The position numbers and the translations under genes were made by a program. From Chania multitudinisentens RB-25 (GTDB lineage: Bacteria; Pseudomonadota; Gammaproteobacteria; Enterobacterales; Enterobacteriaceae), in the NCBI RefSeq assembly GCF_000520015.2, contig NZ_CP007044.2, positions 4,898,001-4,962,000 on the forward strand: a DNA stretch of 64,000 nucleotides, given 5' to 3'. The notes beneath the pieces were generated by a model, which ran no database searches, had not been told where the DNA came from, and saw only the letters and a program-made list of their open reading frames with translations. Of the stretch, positions 42,357-53,200 are shown in pieces (position 1 is the stretch's first letter; every line of letters begins with the position of its first letter).

Positions 42357-42480
42357 TAAAGGCAAACCGCTACTTTAGGTTAACGTATTTTTAATATTTA
42401 GAATATTTTTTGAGTAATTCAGGAAGGGAATATACCGGCCCTGCTGTCAGTCAGAGCCGGTATTTCTCACATCAATGCTG

Positions 42481-43878
42481 TCATTCTACCAACGCAGCCC
42501 GCTTCTTCTGGCGGCTGACTTTGACGTAATAACCCAGCAGCAGTAGCGCCACCCACACCAGCCCGGCATACAGCGAGATGCGAGTGGTTGGGAAGTAGCC
42601 AATCAGGGCAATGATAAACACCAGGAAGATAATCGCCACCACCGACGTAAATACGCCGCCGCGCAGCGGGAAATCCAGCTTCTTCACCTGATCTTTGCTC
42701 AAGCTGCGGCGGAAAGCGATCTGCGAGAACAGGATCATAATCCACACCCAAACGGTGGCAAACGTTGCCAGTGAAGCAATCACCAGGAACACGCTTTTCG
42801 GCATAATGTAGTTGAGGTAAACGGCAACGAGCAGCGCCGCCATCATGACCACCACCGTCACCCACGGAATGCCGTGTTTGGAGATTTTACTGAACATCTG
42901 TGGCGCATGGCCTTGCTCGGCCATGCCATGCAGCATACGGCCAACGCCAAACACGTTACTGTTGATCGCCGACAGCGACGCCGTGATCACCACAAAGTTG
43001 AGGATACCCGCCGCCATGGTGATCCCCATATGCTGGAAGGTCAATACAAACGGGCTGCCGTTGGTACCAACCTGATTCCACGGGTAGATCGACATGATCA
43101 CGAACAGCGTACCCACGTAAAACACCAGAATACGCCATGGCACCGAGTTGATAGCCTTAGGGATCGACACTTTCGGATCTTTGGCTTCCCCGGCGGTAAT
43201 ACCGATGATCTCAATCCCGCCATAGGCAAACATCACCAGTTGCAGCGATAGCAACATGCCTAAAAAACCGTTGCTGAAGAAGCCACCATTGGTCCACAGA
43301 TTATGAATACCGGTTGCTTGCCCGCCGTTGCCAATGCCCCAGACAATGATGCCAATACCGGCAACGATCATGATGATAATGGTGGCCACTTTGAAGAATG
43401 AGAACCAGAACTCCAGTTCACCAAACACCTTCACGCTCATCAGATTGATGGCACCGATAATCAGCACAATGCTCAGTACCCAGATCCAGTGCTCCACCTC
43501 TGGGAACCAAATCCCCATATAAATACCGAACGCCGTTACGTCGGCAATCGCGACGATCAGGATTTCGAAACAATAGGTCCAACCGGTGATATAACCGGCC
43601 ATCGGGCCCAGGTAATCCTGGGCATAGCGTGAAAACGAACTGGCCTGCGGATTATTCACCGACATCTCGCCCAGTGCGCGCATGATGATGAACGCAATGA
43701 TACCGCCAATCAGGTAAGCCAGCAGAACGCTGGGGCCAGCCATGCGGATGGCTTCTGCGGAACCGTAAAACAGACCGGTGCCGATAGCGGAACCCAGGGC
43801 CATAAAGCGGATGTGGCGCGTACTGAGGCCACGTTTCAGCTTGTTGGCCGGTGCTGCGGTAGATAGCTGTTGTTGCAT
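42481..43878 (-). CDS. proY: Proline-specific permease ProY (APC family)
   Basis: 465 residues (E. coli 457). It is an amino acid/proton symporter of the APC superfamily with about 12 helices. The N-terminal LKRGLSTRHIRFMALGSAIGTGLFYGS is the family substrate loop. Similarity to E. coli ProY runs the full length, including EIIGITAGEAKDP. The position between malZ and brnQ is conserved. Confidence 0.94.
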   Translation of the reverse strand: MQQQLSTAAPANKLKRGLSTRHIRFMALGSAIGTGLFYGSAEAIRMAGPSVLLAYLIGGIIAFIIMRALGEMSVNNPQASSFSRYAQDYLGPMAGYITGWTYCFEILIVAIADVTAFGIYMGIWFPEVEHWIWVLSIVLIIGAINLMSVKVFGELEFWFSFFKVATIIIMIVAGIGIIVWGIGNGGQATGIHNLWTNGGFFSNGFLGMLLSLQLVMFAYGGIEIIGITAGEAKDPKVSIPKAINSVPWRILVFYVGTLFVIMSIYPWNQVGTNGSPFVLTFQHMGITMAAGILNFVVITASLSAINSNVFGVGRMLHGMAEQGHAPQMFSKISKHGIPWVTVVVMMAALLVAVYLNYIMPKSVFLVIASLATFATVWVWIMILFSQIAFRRSLSKDQVKKLDFPLRGGVFTSVVAIIFLVFIIALIGYFPTTRISLYAGLVWVALLLLGYYVKVSRQKKRAALVE

Positions 43879-43903
43879 GACAATAACCTGTCTCTTGTAG
43901 ACG

Positions 43904-43931
43904 TAAAAAAGCCACGGACAAGTCCGTGGCC
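43904..43931 (-). terminator. Intrinsic terminator after brnQ
   Basis: GCCACGGA and TCCGTGGC enclose a 4-base loop (43911-43930) and are followed on the reverse strand by TTTTTT. It lies between the brnQ stop and the proY start, so proY needs its own promoter or readthrough. Confidence 0.9.
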
Positions 43932-43950
43932 CAACATTAAAATCGCAGAT

Positions 43951-45273
43951 TTATGAGTGCGCGGTCACTTCCCGGCTGCGCGCAAAAACCCGATCATAAA
44001 TTGCGACCAGTACCAACATCAGCAACGAAGGGGGCAACCATGCCAAACCCTGCGCAGCCAGCGGCAGGTGATGCGCCCATGCTGGCAAGAAATGCTGGAA
44101 GCTGGAGGCTTTCACGGCGTCAAGAATACCAAACAACAGGCTGACTAACATCACTGGCGCAACAATACGTGAAGTACTGTTCCACCAACGCAGGGTGAAA
44201 CTCAGCAGCACCAGCACAATGCAAGGGGGGTAAATTGCGGTCAATACCGGGATCGAAATCTGAATCAGATGGCTCAGACCAAGATTGGAAATCACCATGG
44301 AGAACAGGCCCAGCATAAACACCAGCGCCTTGTAAGAAAACGGCAGATACTGCTCAAAGAATTCGGCACAGGCGCAGGTCAGACCAACCGCCGTCACCAT
44401 ACAGGCGATGAAGATCAGCGCCGCCAGGAAGAAACTGCCCAAACCACCAAAGGTGTTTTGTACATAAGCATGCAGGATCACTGCGCCATTGCTCGCATCC
44501 GGGGTTAACACGCCACTCCCGGAACCCAGCTTGAACAGGCTCAGATACACCAGCGTCAAACCGATACCGGCGATCAGACCGGCCAGAATCGTGTAACGGG
44601 TCAACAGACCGGCATCTTTCACCCCACGAGAGCGCGCAGCATTGACAATCACGATGCCGAACACCATCGCCCCCAGCGTGTCCATCGTCAGATAACCATT
44701 CACAAAGCCAGAGGAGAAAGGCACGCTTTGGTAAGCTTCTACCGCAGGAATAGGTGCACCAGCAGGCCATATCAGCGCGGCAATGCCCAATATAGCCATC
44801 GCTACAATCTTCAACGGAGCCAGAATATGGCCCACGGTATCCAGCAGGCGGCCCGGATACAGCGAAATACCAATCACCAACGCGAAATAGACCAGGCTGT
44901 AAATAAGCAGTGGCAGGGCACCATCACCGGTTAACGGAGCAATACCCACTTCGAAGGAAACGGTGGCAGTACGTGGGATAGCAAACAGCGGGCCAACGGC
45001 CAGATAGCACACCGTCGCCAGTAACAAACCTGCGCTGCGGCCTATGGGCGTGCTCAGTGCGTCAACCCCACCTCCCACACGCGCCAGCGCGATCACCGTA
45101 ATGACCGGCAACCCCACGGCAGTGACCAAAAAACCGATGGCCGCAGTCCATACATGCTCACCGGCCTGTAACCCCACCATCGGCGGGAAGATAATGTTTC
45201 CGGCACCGACGAATAAAGCGAAGGTCATAAACCCCAACGCCAGAATATCTTTTGATGTTAAACGCTGACTCAT
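43951..45273 (-). CDS. brnQ: Branched-chain amino acid transporter BrnQ (LIVCS family)
   Basis: 440 residues (E. coli 439). It imports leucine, isoleucine and valine with a cation. The start MSQRLTSKDILALGFMTFALFVGAGNIIFPP is the family N-terminus, and about 12 hydrophobic helices follow. In E. coli it directly follows phoR; here a PstS-like gene intervenes. Confidence 0.96.
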   Translation of the reverse strand: MSQRLTSKDILALGFMTFALFVGAGNIIFPPMVGLQAGEHVWTAAIGFLVTAVGLPVITVIALARVGGGVDALSTPIGRSAGLLLATVCYLAVGPLFAIPRTATVSFEVGIAPLTGDGALPLLIYSLVYFALVIGISLYPGRLLDTVGHILAPLKIVAMAILGIAALIWPAGAPIPAVEAYQSVPFSSGFVNGYLTMDTLGAMVFGIVIVNAARSRGVKDAGLLTRYTILAGLIAGIGLTLVYLSLFKLGSGSGVLTPDASNGAVILHAYVQNTFGGLGSFFLAALIFIACMVTAVGLTCACAEFFEQYLPFSYKALVFMLGLFSMVISNLGLSHLIQISIPVLTAIYPPCIVLVLLSFTLRWWNSTSRIVAPVMLVSLLFGILDAVKASSFQHFLPAWAHHLPLAAQGLAWLPPSLLMLVLVAIYDRVFARSREVTAHS

Positions 45274-45799
45274 ACGCTGTTGTGTTGCCTGTGCAAATGA
45301 AAAAAAATTCCCGATAGCCTAATGACAAAATGCCTGAATTAGGTTGCTGGCCAACCATCGCATCTTAAGAGCAACAAAGACAAAAACGCCCAATACTCGG
45401 CGCGTCGTCCTTGTCCGAAAGATAACCACTCAGATGATGGGCAGAGTTTTAGAAGTTATATCCCCAGCGGATTTCACATTGCAGCCAGCTACGCTGCGCC
45501 TGAAAAACACCAAGAACCAAATGGCGGTTGAGTCCAGCAATGGGGCTAAGTTAAACTTTTATAGCACCGAAAGACAAGATGCAGCGAATAAAGCAGAGTG
45601 TTCGACCAGATAATATTTTTTAGCCAGTCGATCCTGTTGAACATCAATGAATATACACTACATGATTTGTATTATTTTTAAGCACCAATCTCACACATTG
45701 TGAACATATGGATTAATATTGCGTGTTAACGCCAAAAAATAACCATTTTATGCACACAATACGCTCACTTTGGGCCGCTCATTTCCCGTGCCATGAGAT
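45274..45799. other. 526-bp gene-free region upstream of brnQ
   Basis: It must hold the brnQ promoter. On the reverse strand CGCC-N8-GGCG followed by TTTTTG (near 45382-45402) and CCTAAT-N14-ATTAGG followed after ten bases by TTTTTTTT (near 45301-45347) could form leader hairpins. No leucine-, valine- or isoleucine-rich leader peptide was found, and the one long forward frame (from 45344) has no support. Confidence 0.45.
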
Positions 45800-46735
45800 T
45801 TAATCAAGCCCCAGAAGCCCCCGTGTTTTTTGCAGCGTATCCGGTGGCAACGGCAGATAACCGTCATGATTCACCAACGCCTGCCCCTGCACAGAAAGCA
45901 CGCGATCAAGGAAAGCCGCAGTCAGCGGCTCCAGCGGCCGATCGGGGGCTTTATTGATGTAAATATACAGATAACGTGATAACGGGTAGCGGCCATTGCG
46001 CACGTTGGCTGCCGTAGGGGCGATGTAGTGATTACCGGATTCAGCCAACGGCAGTAAACGCACCCCGCTGGCGCGAAAGCCAATACTGGCATAACCGATG
46101 CCGTTTAACGAACCTGCCACCGCCTGCACCACCGAAGCCGACCCCGGCAATTCGTTCACCCGCGCCATAAAATCACCGCCGCACAAGGCGCGTAATTTAA
46201 AATAACCGTAAGTACCAGAAGCAGAATTGCGGCCAAAACGTTGCAAGGCGCGCTGTTGCCAATTGCCCTGCAACCCCAGTTCCCCCCAGCGCCGAATTGC
46301 GCTGTTCTCACCGCAGCGGCGGGTAGCGGAAAAAATCTGATCAAGCTGCGGCAAATTCAGCCCACGCAAGGGATTATCCTGATGCACCAACACCACCAGC
46401 GCATCGACGGCCACCGGCACCGCCAACGGGGGATAGCCATAACGTTGCTCAAACGCCGACACTTCCGCTGTTTTCATCGGCCGGCTCATCGGCCCCAGCT
46501 GAGCCGCACCCGCCGCCAATGCGGTTGGGGCTGTTGAAGAACCGGCAGCCTGAATTTGCAGGTTAACGTTAGGATAGTGCTGACTGAAATCCTGCCCCCA
46601 CAACCCCATCAGATTGGCCAATGTGTCTGAACCCACGCTGGAGAGATTGCCGGAAAGCATCCTGTCGGGCTGCGCCAGCGCACCAGGGCCGATCAGCAGC
46701 AAACAAAGCAGCAATCCTTGGGTGAATCGAGCCAT
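45800..46735 (-). CDS. PstS-like phosphate-binding periplasmic protein behind phoR
   Basis: 311 residues from the ATG at 46735 (GCGGA seven bases upstream); ATG 46741 is an alternative. The signal peptide ends GALA, then LSGNLSSVGSDTLANLMGLW. Phosphate-contact type segments are visible: AAGSSTAPTAL, RNSASGTYGYF and a late GSLNGIGYASIG. It belongs to the PstS/SphX family. It starts 9-15 bp after the phoR stop in the same direction, so it is probably the third gene of the phoBR transcript. No other pst gene is near. It may scavenge phosphate or tune PhoR. Confidence 0.85.
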   Translation of the reverse strand: MARFTQGLLLCLLLIGPGALAQPDRMLSGNLSSVGSDTLANLMGLWGQDFSQHYPNVNLQIQAAGSSTAPTALAAGAAQLGPMSRPMKTAEVSAFEQRYGYPPLAVPVAVDALVVLVHQDNPLRGLNLPQLDQIFSATRRCGENSAIRRWGELGLQGNWQQRALQRFGRNSASGTYGYFKLRALCGGDFMARVNELPGSASVVQAVAGSLNGIGYASIGFRASGVRLLPLAESGNHYIAPTAANVRNGRYPLSRYLYIYINKAPDRPLEPLTAAFLDRVLSVQGQALVNHDGYLPLPPDTLQKTRGLLGLD

Positions 46736-46750
46736 AGACATGTCCGCACG

Positions 46751-48067
46751 TTAATTTTTCACCGCATTCTCTGACAAAGCGGCGGGGACAAGCAACCGAT
46801 TAGGCAAGGTAAAAATGAAACGCGTCCCGATCCCGAGCTCGCTCAGGATCTCCAACCGTGAATCATGGTGGCTGAGCACATGTTTGACAATCGCCAACCC
46901 CAGCCCGCTGCCCCCAGTTTGGCGTGAACGTGCTTTATCAACGCGATAAAAACGTTCAGTCAGCCGCAAGATATGTTCAGCCGCAATGCCCGGCCCATTA
47001 TCACTCACCTGGAATTGTGCCCCATGCAACGTTTGCTGCCAGCTCACTTCAATATGGGTGCCCGGCGGCGTATGGTTGATGGCGTTATACACCAGATTAG
47101 AAACCGCGCTGCGCAGCTGATCCTCATTACCAAATACCTTGAGGTTTTCATTTACCCGGAAGCTGATTTCATGGTGCCCACCGCTGAGCGACTGCGCTTC
47201 ACGTTGCAAAACGCGCAGCATCAATGGGATATCCACTTTTTCATTCATATTGACATTGGGTGCCGACTCAATGCGTGACAGCGTTAGCAACTGCTTGACT
47301 AGCCCGTCCATGCGCTTGGTCTGCTCTCGCATAGTGCTCAACGCTTTATCGCGCAGAGAGTCACCCAGTTCCTGATCGCCCATCATCTCCAAGTAGCCCT
47401 GCAATACCGTCAGCGGGGTACGCAGCTCGTGGCTGACATTGGCAAAAAAGTTGCGGCGCGCGCCTTCCAGTTGGCGCATCTGAGTAACATCGCGTGCCAC
47501 CATCAACAGTTGCCCTTCGGAATAGGGCATCACGCGGAATTCGACAAAATGCTCGTTATTCAATTGCAGCGTCAGCGGTTTAGAGAATTCCTGCTGTTGC
47601 AGATACTGACTGAACTCTGGGTAACGTAGCAGGTTGAGGATATGCTGGCCGTTATCCTCCGGCCAACGGAAGCCCAGCAAATGCTGTGCCAAACCATTAC
47701 ACCAGAAAATATTGCCTTCCACGGTGGTCATTACCACCGCATCGGGCAAAGATTCAGCCCCGCTGCGAAAGCGTTTGATCAATAACGCCAGTTCACGGCG
47801 GCGGCGGCGGTTACGCTGTTGCATCTGATACAGGCCGTAAAACAACGGCTCCCAGCTCCAGCGCCCCGGCGGCGGCGTCATGCTGCGATCGACCCACAAC
47901 CAGTGGGAAAGTTTGAGTTGGTTATAAAAATTCCATACCAGTGCCGCCAGCACGGCAATCAGCAGCAACCAGGGCAAATAGCCAAAAATCAGCCCCAGCA
48001 ATAAGGCAGGCAAACAGAAAAGAGCCAACTCAAGGGTCAGCCTCTTCCACGATAGGCGTTCTAACAC
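46751..48067 (-). CDS. phoR: Phosphate regulon sensor histidine kinase PhoR
   Basis: 438 residues (E. coli 431). Two membrane helices lie in the first 60 residues with almost no periplasmic loop, followed by a basic linker and a PAS domain (about 96-170). The HisKA box FFANVSHELRTPLTVLQG holds the phosphorylated His. The ATPase domain shows NLVYNAINHTPPG, DNGPGI and GSGLGLAIVKH. PhoR controls PhoB through the Pst transporter and PhoU. Confidence 0.97.
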   Translation of the reverse strand: MLERLSWKRLTLELALFCLPALLLGLIFGYLPWLLLIAVLAALVWNFYNQLKLSHWLWVDRSMTPPPGRWSWEPLFYGLYQMQQRNRRRRRELALLIKRFRSGAESLPDAVVMTTVEGNIFWCNGLAQHLLGFRWPEDNGQHILNLLRYPEFSQYLQQQEFSKPLTLQLNNEHFVEFRVMPYSEGQLLMVARDVTQMRQLEGARRNFFANVSHELRTPLTVLQGYLEMMGDQELGDSLRDKALSTMREQTKRMDGLVKQLLTLSRIESAPNVNMNEKVDIPLMLRVLQREAQSLSGGHHEISFRVNENLKVFGNEDQLRSAVSNLVYNAINHTPPGTHIEVSWQQTLHGAQFQVSDNGPGIAAEHILRLTERFYRVDKARSRQTGGSGLGLAIVKHVLSHHDSRLEILSELGIGTRFIFTLPNRLLVPAALSENAVKN

Positions 48068-48091
48068 GGCAGTTGCTCCAACATTGCGCGA

Positions 48092-48781
48092 TTAATAGCG
48101 CGTTGAGAACCGGTAACCGGTGCCCCGAACGGTTTGAACCATTTTGTCATGACCAGTGCTCTCCAGCGCCTTACGCAGCCGGCGAATATGCACATCAACG
48201 GTGCGGTCTTCCACATAAACGTTAGTGCCCCAGACGTGATTAAGCAACTGCTCGCGGCTATAAACCCGTTCTGGATGAGTCATAAAAAAGTGCAATAGCT
48301 TGAACTCGGTTGGCCCCATATCGAGCGCCTGCTCGTTAGCCATCACCCGGTGCGAGGCAGGATCCAAGCTCAACCCTTGCATTTCAATCACTTCTTCAAC
48401 TGCCATCGGTGAAATACGGCGCATCACCGCTTTGATACGCGCCACCAGCTCTTTTGGCGAAAACGGTTTGGTGATGTAATCATCCGCCCCTACTTCCAGA
48501 CCACGCACCCGATCTTCTTCTTCACCGCGTGCGGTCAGCATCATCACCGGAATATCACGGGTCAGCGCCTCACGCTTCATATGCTTGATAAACTGGATAC
48601 CTGAACCGCCGGGCAGCATCCAATCGAGTAATACCAAATCCGGGAAGGGATCGGACATATGCGTAACAGCACTTTCATAGTCTTCGGCCTCCAACGGCTG
48701 GTAACCATTTTGCTCCAACACAAAGCACACCATTTCACGGATCGGCGCTTCATCTTCCACCACCAGTATGCGTCTTGCCAT
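48092..48781 (-). CDS. phoB: Phosphate regulon response regulator PhoB
   Basis: 229 residues from the second of two adjacent ATGs (48781), giving the E. coli N-terminus MARRILVVEDEAPIREM. The phosphorylated Asp is in LVLLDWMLPGGSG near residue 53, and the conserved Lys in ITKPFSP. The C-terminal winged helix carries REQLLNHVWG and RTVDVHIRRLRKAL. phoR follows by 24 bp. A pho box lies upstream. Confidence 0.97.
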   Translation of the reverse strand: MARRILVVEDEAPIREMVCFVLEQNGYQPLEAEDYESAVTHMSDPFPDLVLLDWMLPGGSGIQFIKHMKREALTRDIPVMMLTARGEEEDRVRGLEVGADDYITKPFSPKELVARIKAVMRRISPMAVEEVIEMQGLSLDPASHRVMANEQALDMGPTEFKLLHFFMTHPERVYSREQLLNHVWGTNVYVEDRTVDVHIRRLRKALESTGHDKMVQTVRGTGYRFSTRY

Positions 48782-48831
48782 CATCCAATCCTGTCAATGT
48801 GTTATTTAGGCTAAGTTGCGGCGCCATTATG

Positions 48832-48859
48832 CGTCAGTTTTGTGACATTTTTATGAAAA
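48832..48859 (-). promoter_or_regulatory. Pho box and promoter of phoB
   Basis: The reverse strand carries TTTTCATAAAAATGTCACA (48859-48841) followed by AAAACTGACGCATAAT. This parallels the two 11-bp repeats of the E. coli phoB pho box, with CATAAT as the -10. It supports autoactivation by PhoB and lies within the 219-bp divergent phoB-sbcD spacer. Confidence 0.75.
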
Positions 48860-49000
48860 TTACCACTGCCTTAATGGTTCTAAGCATAGTGATTGTTTCA
48901 ACGATCTGAAAAATATCATTGCGATGTCATAACATTGCATCACGACAGAGTGCAGCGACATCCTTATAATCACCCAACGCTGTTTGACACTGGGGATTGC

Positions 49001-50230
49001 ATGCGCCTGATTCATACCTCTGATTGGCATCTGGGCCAGTACTTTTTCACGAAAAGCCGCGCCGCCGAACATCAGGCTTTCTTACGCTGGCTGATCGAAC
49101 AGGTGGAACAGCAGCAGGTTGATGCGCTGATCGTCGCCGGAGATCTGTTCGATACTGGCTCGCCACCCAGCTACGCCCGCGAGCTGTACAATCGCTTTGT
49201 GGTGGAGTTGCAGCCAACCGGTTGCCAGTTGGTAATATTAGGGGGCAACCATGACTCCGTGGCGACCCTCAATGAATCTCGTGAACTGCTTTCCTGCCTG
49301 AATACCACCGTGATTGCCAATGCGCAAACGGCAATCGAACAACAGATCCTGCTGCTGAACCAGCGCGATGGTCAACCGGGCGCCGTGCTCTGCGCTATTC
49401 CGTTCCTGCGCCCGCGCGATCTGCTCACCAGCCGCGCCGGGGAATCTGGTGCACAAAAACAACAGGCTTTGCAGGAAGCCATTGCCGCGCATTATAGCGC
49501 TCTGTATCAGGCCGCCTGTGCACGCCGTGATGCTTTGGGCCTGCAATTGCCGATCGTTGCCACTGGCCATTTAGCCACCGTGGGCGTCACCACCTCCGAT
49601 TCAGTGCGCGACATTTACATCGGCACGCTGGATGCCTTTCCGGCGCAGGCTTTTCCCCCTGCCGACTACGTCGCTCTCGGCCATATTCACCGCGCCCAAA
49701 AAGTGGCTAAATCCGAACATATTCGCTATAGCGGTTCCCCTATTCCACTCAGCTTCGACGAACTCGGCGCAGCCAAAAGCGTGCTGATGGTCGATTTCGC
49801 TGATGGTGCTTTACAGCAGGTGACCACGTTGGACATTCCCACCTTCCAGCCGATGCAGTTGCTCAAAGGCGATGTTGCGCAGATCGAACTGCAACTGCGG
49901 CAATTTGCCGATTATCAGGGAGCCTTGCCGGTTTGGTTGGACATTGAAGTGGTCACGCAGGATTACCTCAGCGATATTCAACGCCGCCTGCAACAGTTGG
50001 CCGATGAACTGCCGGTGGAAGTGTTACTACTGCGCCGCAGCAAGGAGCTGCGCCGCCAGGCGATTGCCCGGCAGGATAAAGAAACCCTGAATGAACTGAG
50101 CGTGAGCGATGTCTTCGAACGGCGGCTGGCGCTGGAGCCCGAAATGCCAGAGCCGCATCAGCAAAGGATGCGCCAGATGTTCCACCAGGTGATCGATACC
50201 TTACATCAGGACGAGGAGCCTTCAGCATGA
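49001..50230 (+). CDS. sbcD: Exonuclease subunit SbcD (Mre11 family)
   Basis: 409 residues (E. coli 400) from the ATG at 49001; 36 codons further upstream are open but not homologous. SbcD is the nuclease of the SbcCD complex, which cleaves hairpins and protein-blocked DNA ends. The metallophosphoesterase motifs are HTSDWHLGQ, GDLFDTG, GGNHDS, ATGHLA and GHIHRAQ. The stop overlaps the sbcC ATG (ATGA), so both subunits are coupled. Confidence 0.97.
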   Translation: MRLIHTSDWHLGQYFFTKSRAAEHQAFLRWLIEQVEQQQVDALIVAGDLFDTGSPPSYARELYNRFVVELQPTGCQLVILGGNHDSVATLNESRELLSCLNTTVIANAQTAIEQQILLLNQRDGQPGAVLCAIPFLRPRDLLTSRAGESGAQKQQALQEAIAAHYSALYQAACARRDALGLQLPIVATGHLATVGVTTSDSVRDIYIGTLDAFPAQAFPPADYVALGHIHRAQKVAKSEHIRYSGSPIPLSFDELGAAKSVLMVDFADGALQQVTTLDIPTFQPMQLLKGDVAQIELQLRQFADYQGALPVWLDIEVVTQDYLSDIQRRLQQLADELPVEVLLLRRSKELRRQAIARQDKETLNELSVSDVFERRLALEPEMPEPHQQRMRQMFHQVIDTLHQDEEPSA

Positions 50231-53200
50231 GAATTCTCAGCCTGCGCTTGAAAAACCTTAATTCACTGCAAGGCGAGTGGAAAATTGACTTCACCGCCGA
50301 ACCGTTCGCCAGCAACGGGCTGTTTGCCATCACCGGCCCCACCGGGGCGGGTAAAACCACGCTGCTGGATGCTATCTGCCTGGCGCTGTATCACCAGACT
50401 CCCCGCCTGAACGTCACGCCGAGCCAAAACGAACTGATGACGCGCCACACCGCTGAATCGCTGGCAGAGGTGGAATTTGAGGTAAAAGGTATCGGCTACC
50501 GCGCCTTCTGGAGCCAACGCCGCGCCAAAAACGACCCAGGCGGTAACCTGCAAGCGCCAAAGGTGGAGCTAGCCTTGCAGAAAGACGGTAAAATCCTGGC
50601 GGATAAAGTGCGCGACAAACTGGATCTGATTGCCTCAATTACCGGGTTGGATTTTGGCCGTTTCACCAAATCCATGATGCTGTCACAGGGGCAGTTCGCA
50701 GCATTTCTGAATGCCGATGCCAACGATCGCGCCGAGCTGCTGGAGGAGCTGACCGGCACCGAGATTTATGGTCAACTTTCGCAGCGAGTATTTGAACAAC
50801 ATAAGCAGGCGAAAACCGAGCTGGATGCTCTGCATCATCGTGCCAGCGGCATCGAGCTGTTAAATGACCAACAGCGCCAGGATTTAGAAAACCAGCTCAA
50901 TGCGCTCAGCGCAGAAGAACAGCAAATCAGTCAGCAGGCACAATTGTACCAACACCAACTGCATTGGCTGCAACAGTGGCAAACCACCCAACGGCAATGG
51001 CAGGAATACCAACAGCAACTCAGCGCCGTGCAGCAGGATTACCAACTGGCTGCACCGCAGTTGCAACGCCTGGCACGCAGCGAACCGGCAGAAAAACTGC
51101 GCCCGGTATTGAATGAACGCCAGCGCTGCCAGCAGGACAGCCTCACCCTGCAACAGCAGATCGAATCGTTGGAGCAACAGCAACAACAGCATGTGGCGCA
51201 GATCGCCCCGCTGCAACAGCAACGGGAACAGGCACAAACCGCCAAGCAGGCGCAGGTTGCACAGCAACAGCAGCAACAAGTGCTGATCGATGAACAAGTG
51301 CTACCGCTCGATCAGCAAGTTGCTCAATTACAGCATCATCAGGCTGAGACGCAAAAAAACCAGGCAACCAGCCAACAGCAGTACGAAGAACAACGCCAAG
51401 CATTGGAACAACTGGCAAACCAGCGCGCACAACTTGCTGCCCAAGCCACACAATCGCAGGCGAAACAGGCCGAACTGAGCGCCGCGTTTGAACAACAGCG
51501 GCAACAACAGGCGACTCTGGAAAAACAATCTCCGCAGGAAAAGCTGCGCCTGCGCCAAACGGAACTGGCAGAACTGCGCCCGGTGCGCCAACAGTTGTCC
51601 ACGCTGGCATCGCTGTTTCAACAAGGCCAGCAGCACTTGGAGCAGCAGCGGCTGGAGTTTGACACTCGCCAGAAACAGTTAGCGGAGGCAGAAACTCAGC
51701 TTGAAAACATCCGCCAGCAATACAAACAGCATAAAACGCATCTCAATGACGTTGAGAAAACGCTTGAGCTGGAAAACCGCATTTTCAACCTAGAGGCGGA
51801 ACGCGCCCGCTTGCAAAGCGGTGAACCTTGCCCGCTGTGCGGTTCCCCACATCACCCGGCGATTGAACAATACCAAGCGGTTAAACCCTCAGAAACTGAG
51901 CTGCGCGTGGCAGAAATGCGGGCGAAAAACGAAGCGTTGCGCACCCAAGGCACCGAGCTGCGTGCGCGTTGCGAAAACGTAAAAGAGCAGCAGCACCACC
52001 TGCAACAGAGAATCAAACAGGAAGAACAGCAACAGCAACAACATCAGCAACGCTGGCAAACGCTCAGCGCACCGCTGGCGTTTGATTTTACCCTGCACGA
52101 CACACTGCGCCTGAACCAGTGGCTGGCAACCTGTGATCAGGAAGAACACACGGTTCAGCAGGCGTTATTGCGGCATGAGCAAACCACCCGCGCCGTGCAG
52201 CAGGCCAAAGACGCATTGAACACTCTGCAACAGGAACAGCAGCAATCCCAGCAGGAAATAGCGCTGTTAGGCGAACGGCTTGGCCTGATGCAAAAAAACC
52301 ATGCGGATACCCAGCAGCAGCTGGCACAATTGCACCAGCTTGCGCAGCAACAGCAGCAAAATCTCACTACTCTGCGCCATGAACGCACTGCGCTCTTTGG
52401 TGAACAGCAGGTTGCTCAGGTGCGAGAGCAACTGCGGGCTGCCCAGGTCACCTGCGATAATGCCTTACAACAGGCCACCGAACGCTTGAACCACGCGCAG
52501 GAGCAGCACGAACGTCTGGCGGGTCAACTCGCCGGTCTGCAACAGCAACAACAGCAGTATACTGAACGCTGGCAGCAAGCCGAACAGCAATGGCAACAGG
52601 CGCTGGCCAGCAGCGAATTTACGGACGAAGCCGCCCTCAGCGCCGCACTGCTCGAAGATGCTGTGCGTCAACAATTGCAGCAAGAGAAAGAGCGGCTGCA
52701 ACAGCGCCAGGTGCAGGCCAGCACTCTATTGGCCCAGGCGGCTCAAACGCTGGAGCAGCAACGCCTGAGCCGCCCAACGGATCTGGATGAAACCCTTGCC
52801 ACACCTGAAGCATTGAATCAATTGGCGGAACAGCTCAAAACGCTGCAATTGCGCCAAGGAGAAGTACGTAACCAGTTAAGCAGCGATGCGCAACGCCGTC
52901 AGAACCAGCAAACGCTGTTTGCACAGATTGCGCAAAGCCAGCAGCAATATAGCGACTGGAGCACGCTCAACCAGTTGATTGGCTCGAAAGAAGGCGACAA
53001 GTTCCGCAAATTTGCCCAAGGGTTAACGCTCGATCACCTGATGTATCTAGCCAACCACCAGCTTGGCCGCTTGCACGGGCGCTACCTGCTGCAACGCAAA
53101 ACCAACGATACGCTGGAGTTGCACGTGGTCGACACCTGGCAGGCCGATGCATTGCGCGATACCCGCACGCTGTCCGGCGGTGAAAGTTTCCTGGTCAGCC

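Noticed and set aside
45344..45613. 89-codon forward frame upstream of brnQ
   Set aside because: It starts inside the likely brnQ leader in the opposite direction and has low-complexity basic sequence without family features.
50884..52701. Long leucine- or serine/cysteine-rich frames antisense or out of phase with sbcC
   Set aside because: They arise from translating CAG/CAA glutamine repeats in other frames; sbcC itself is clear.
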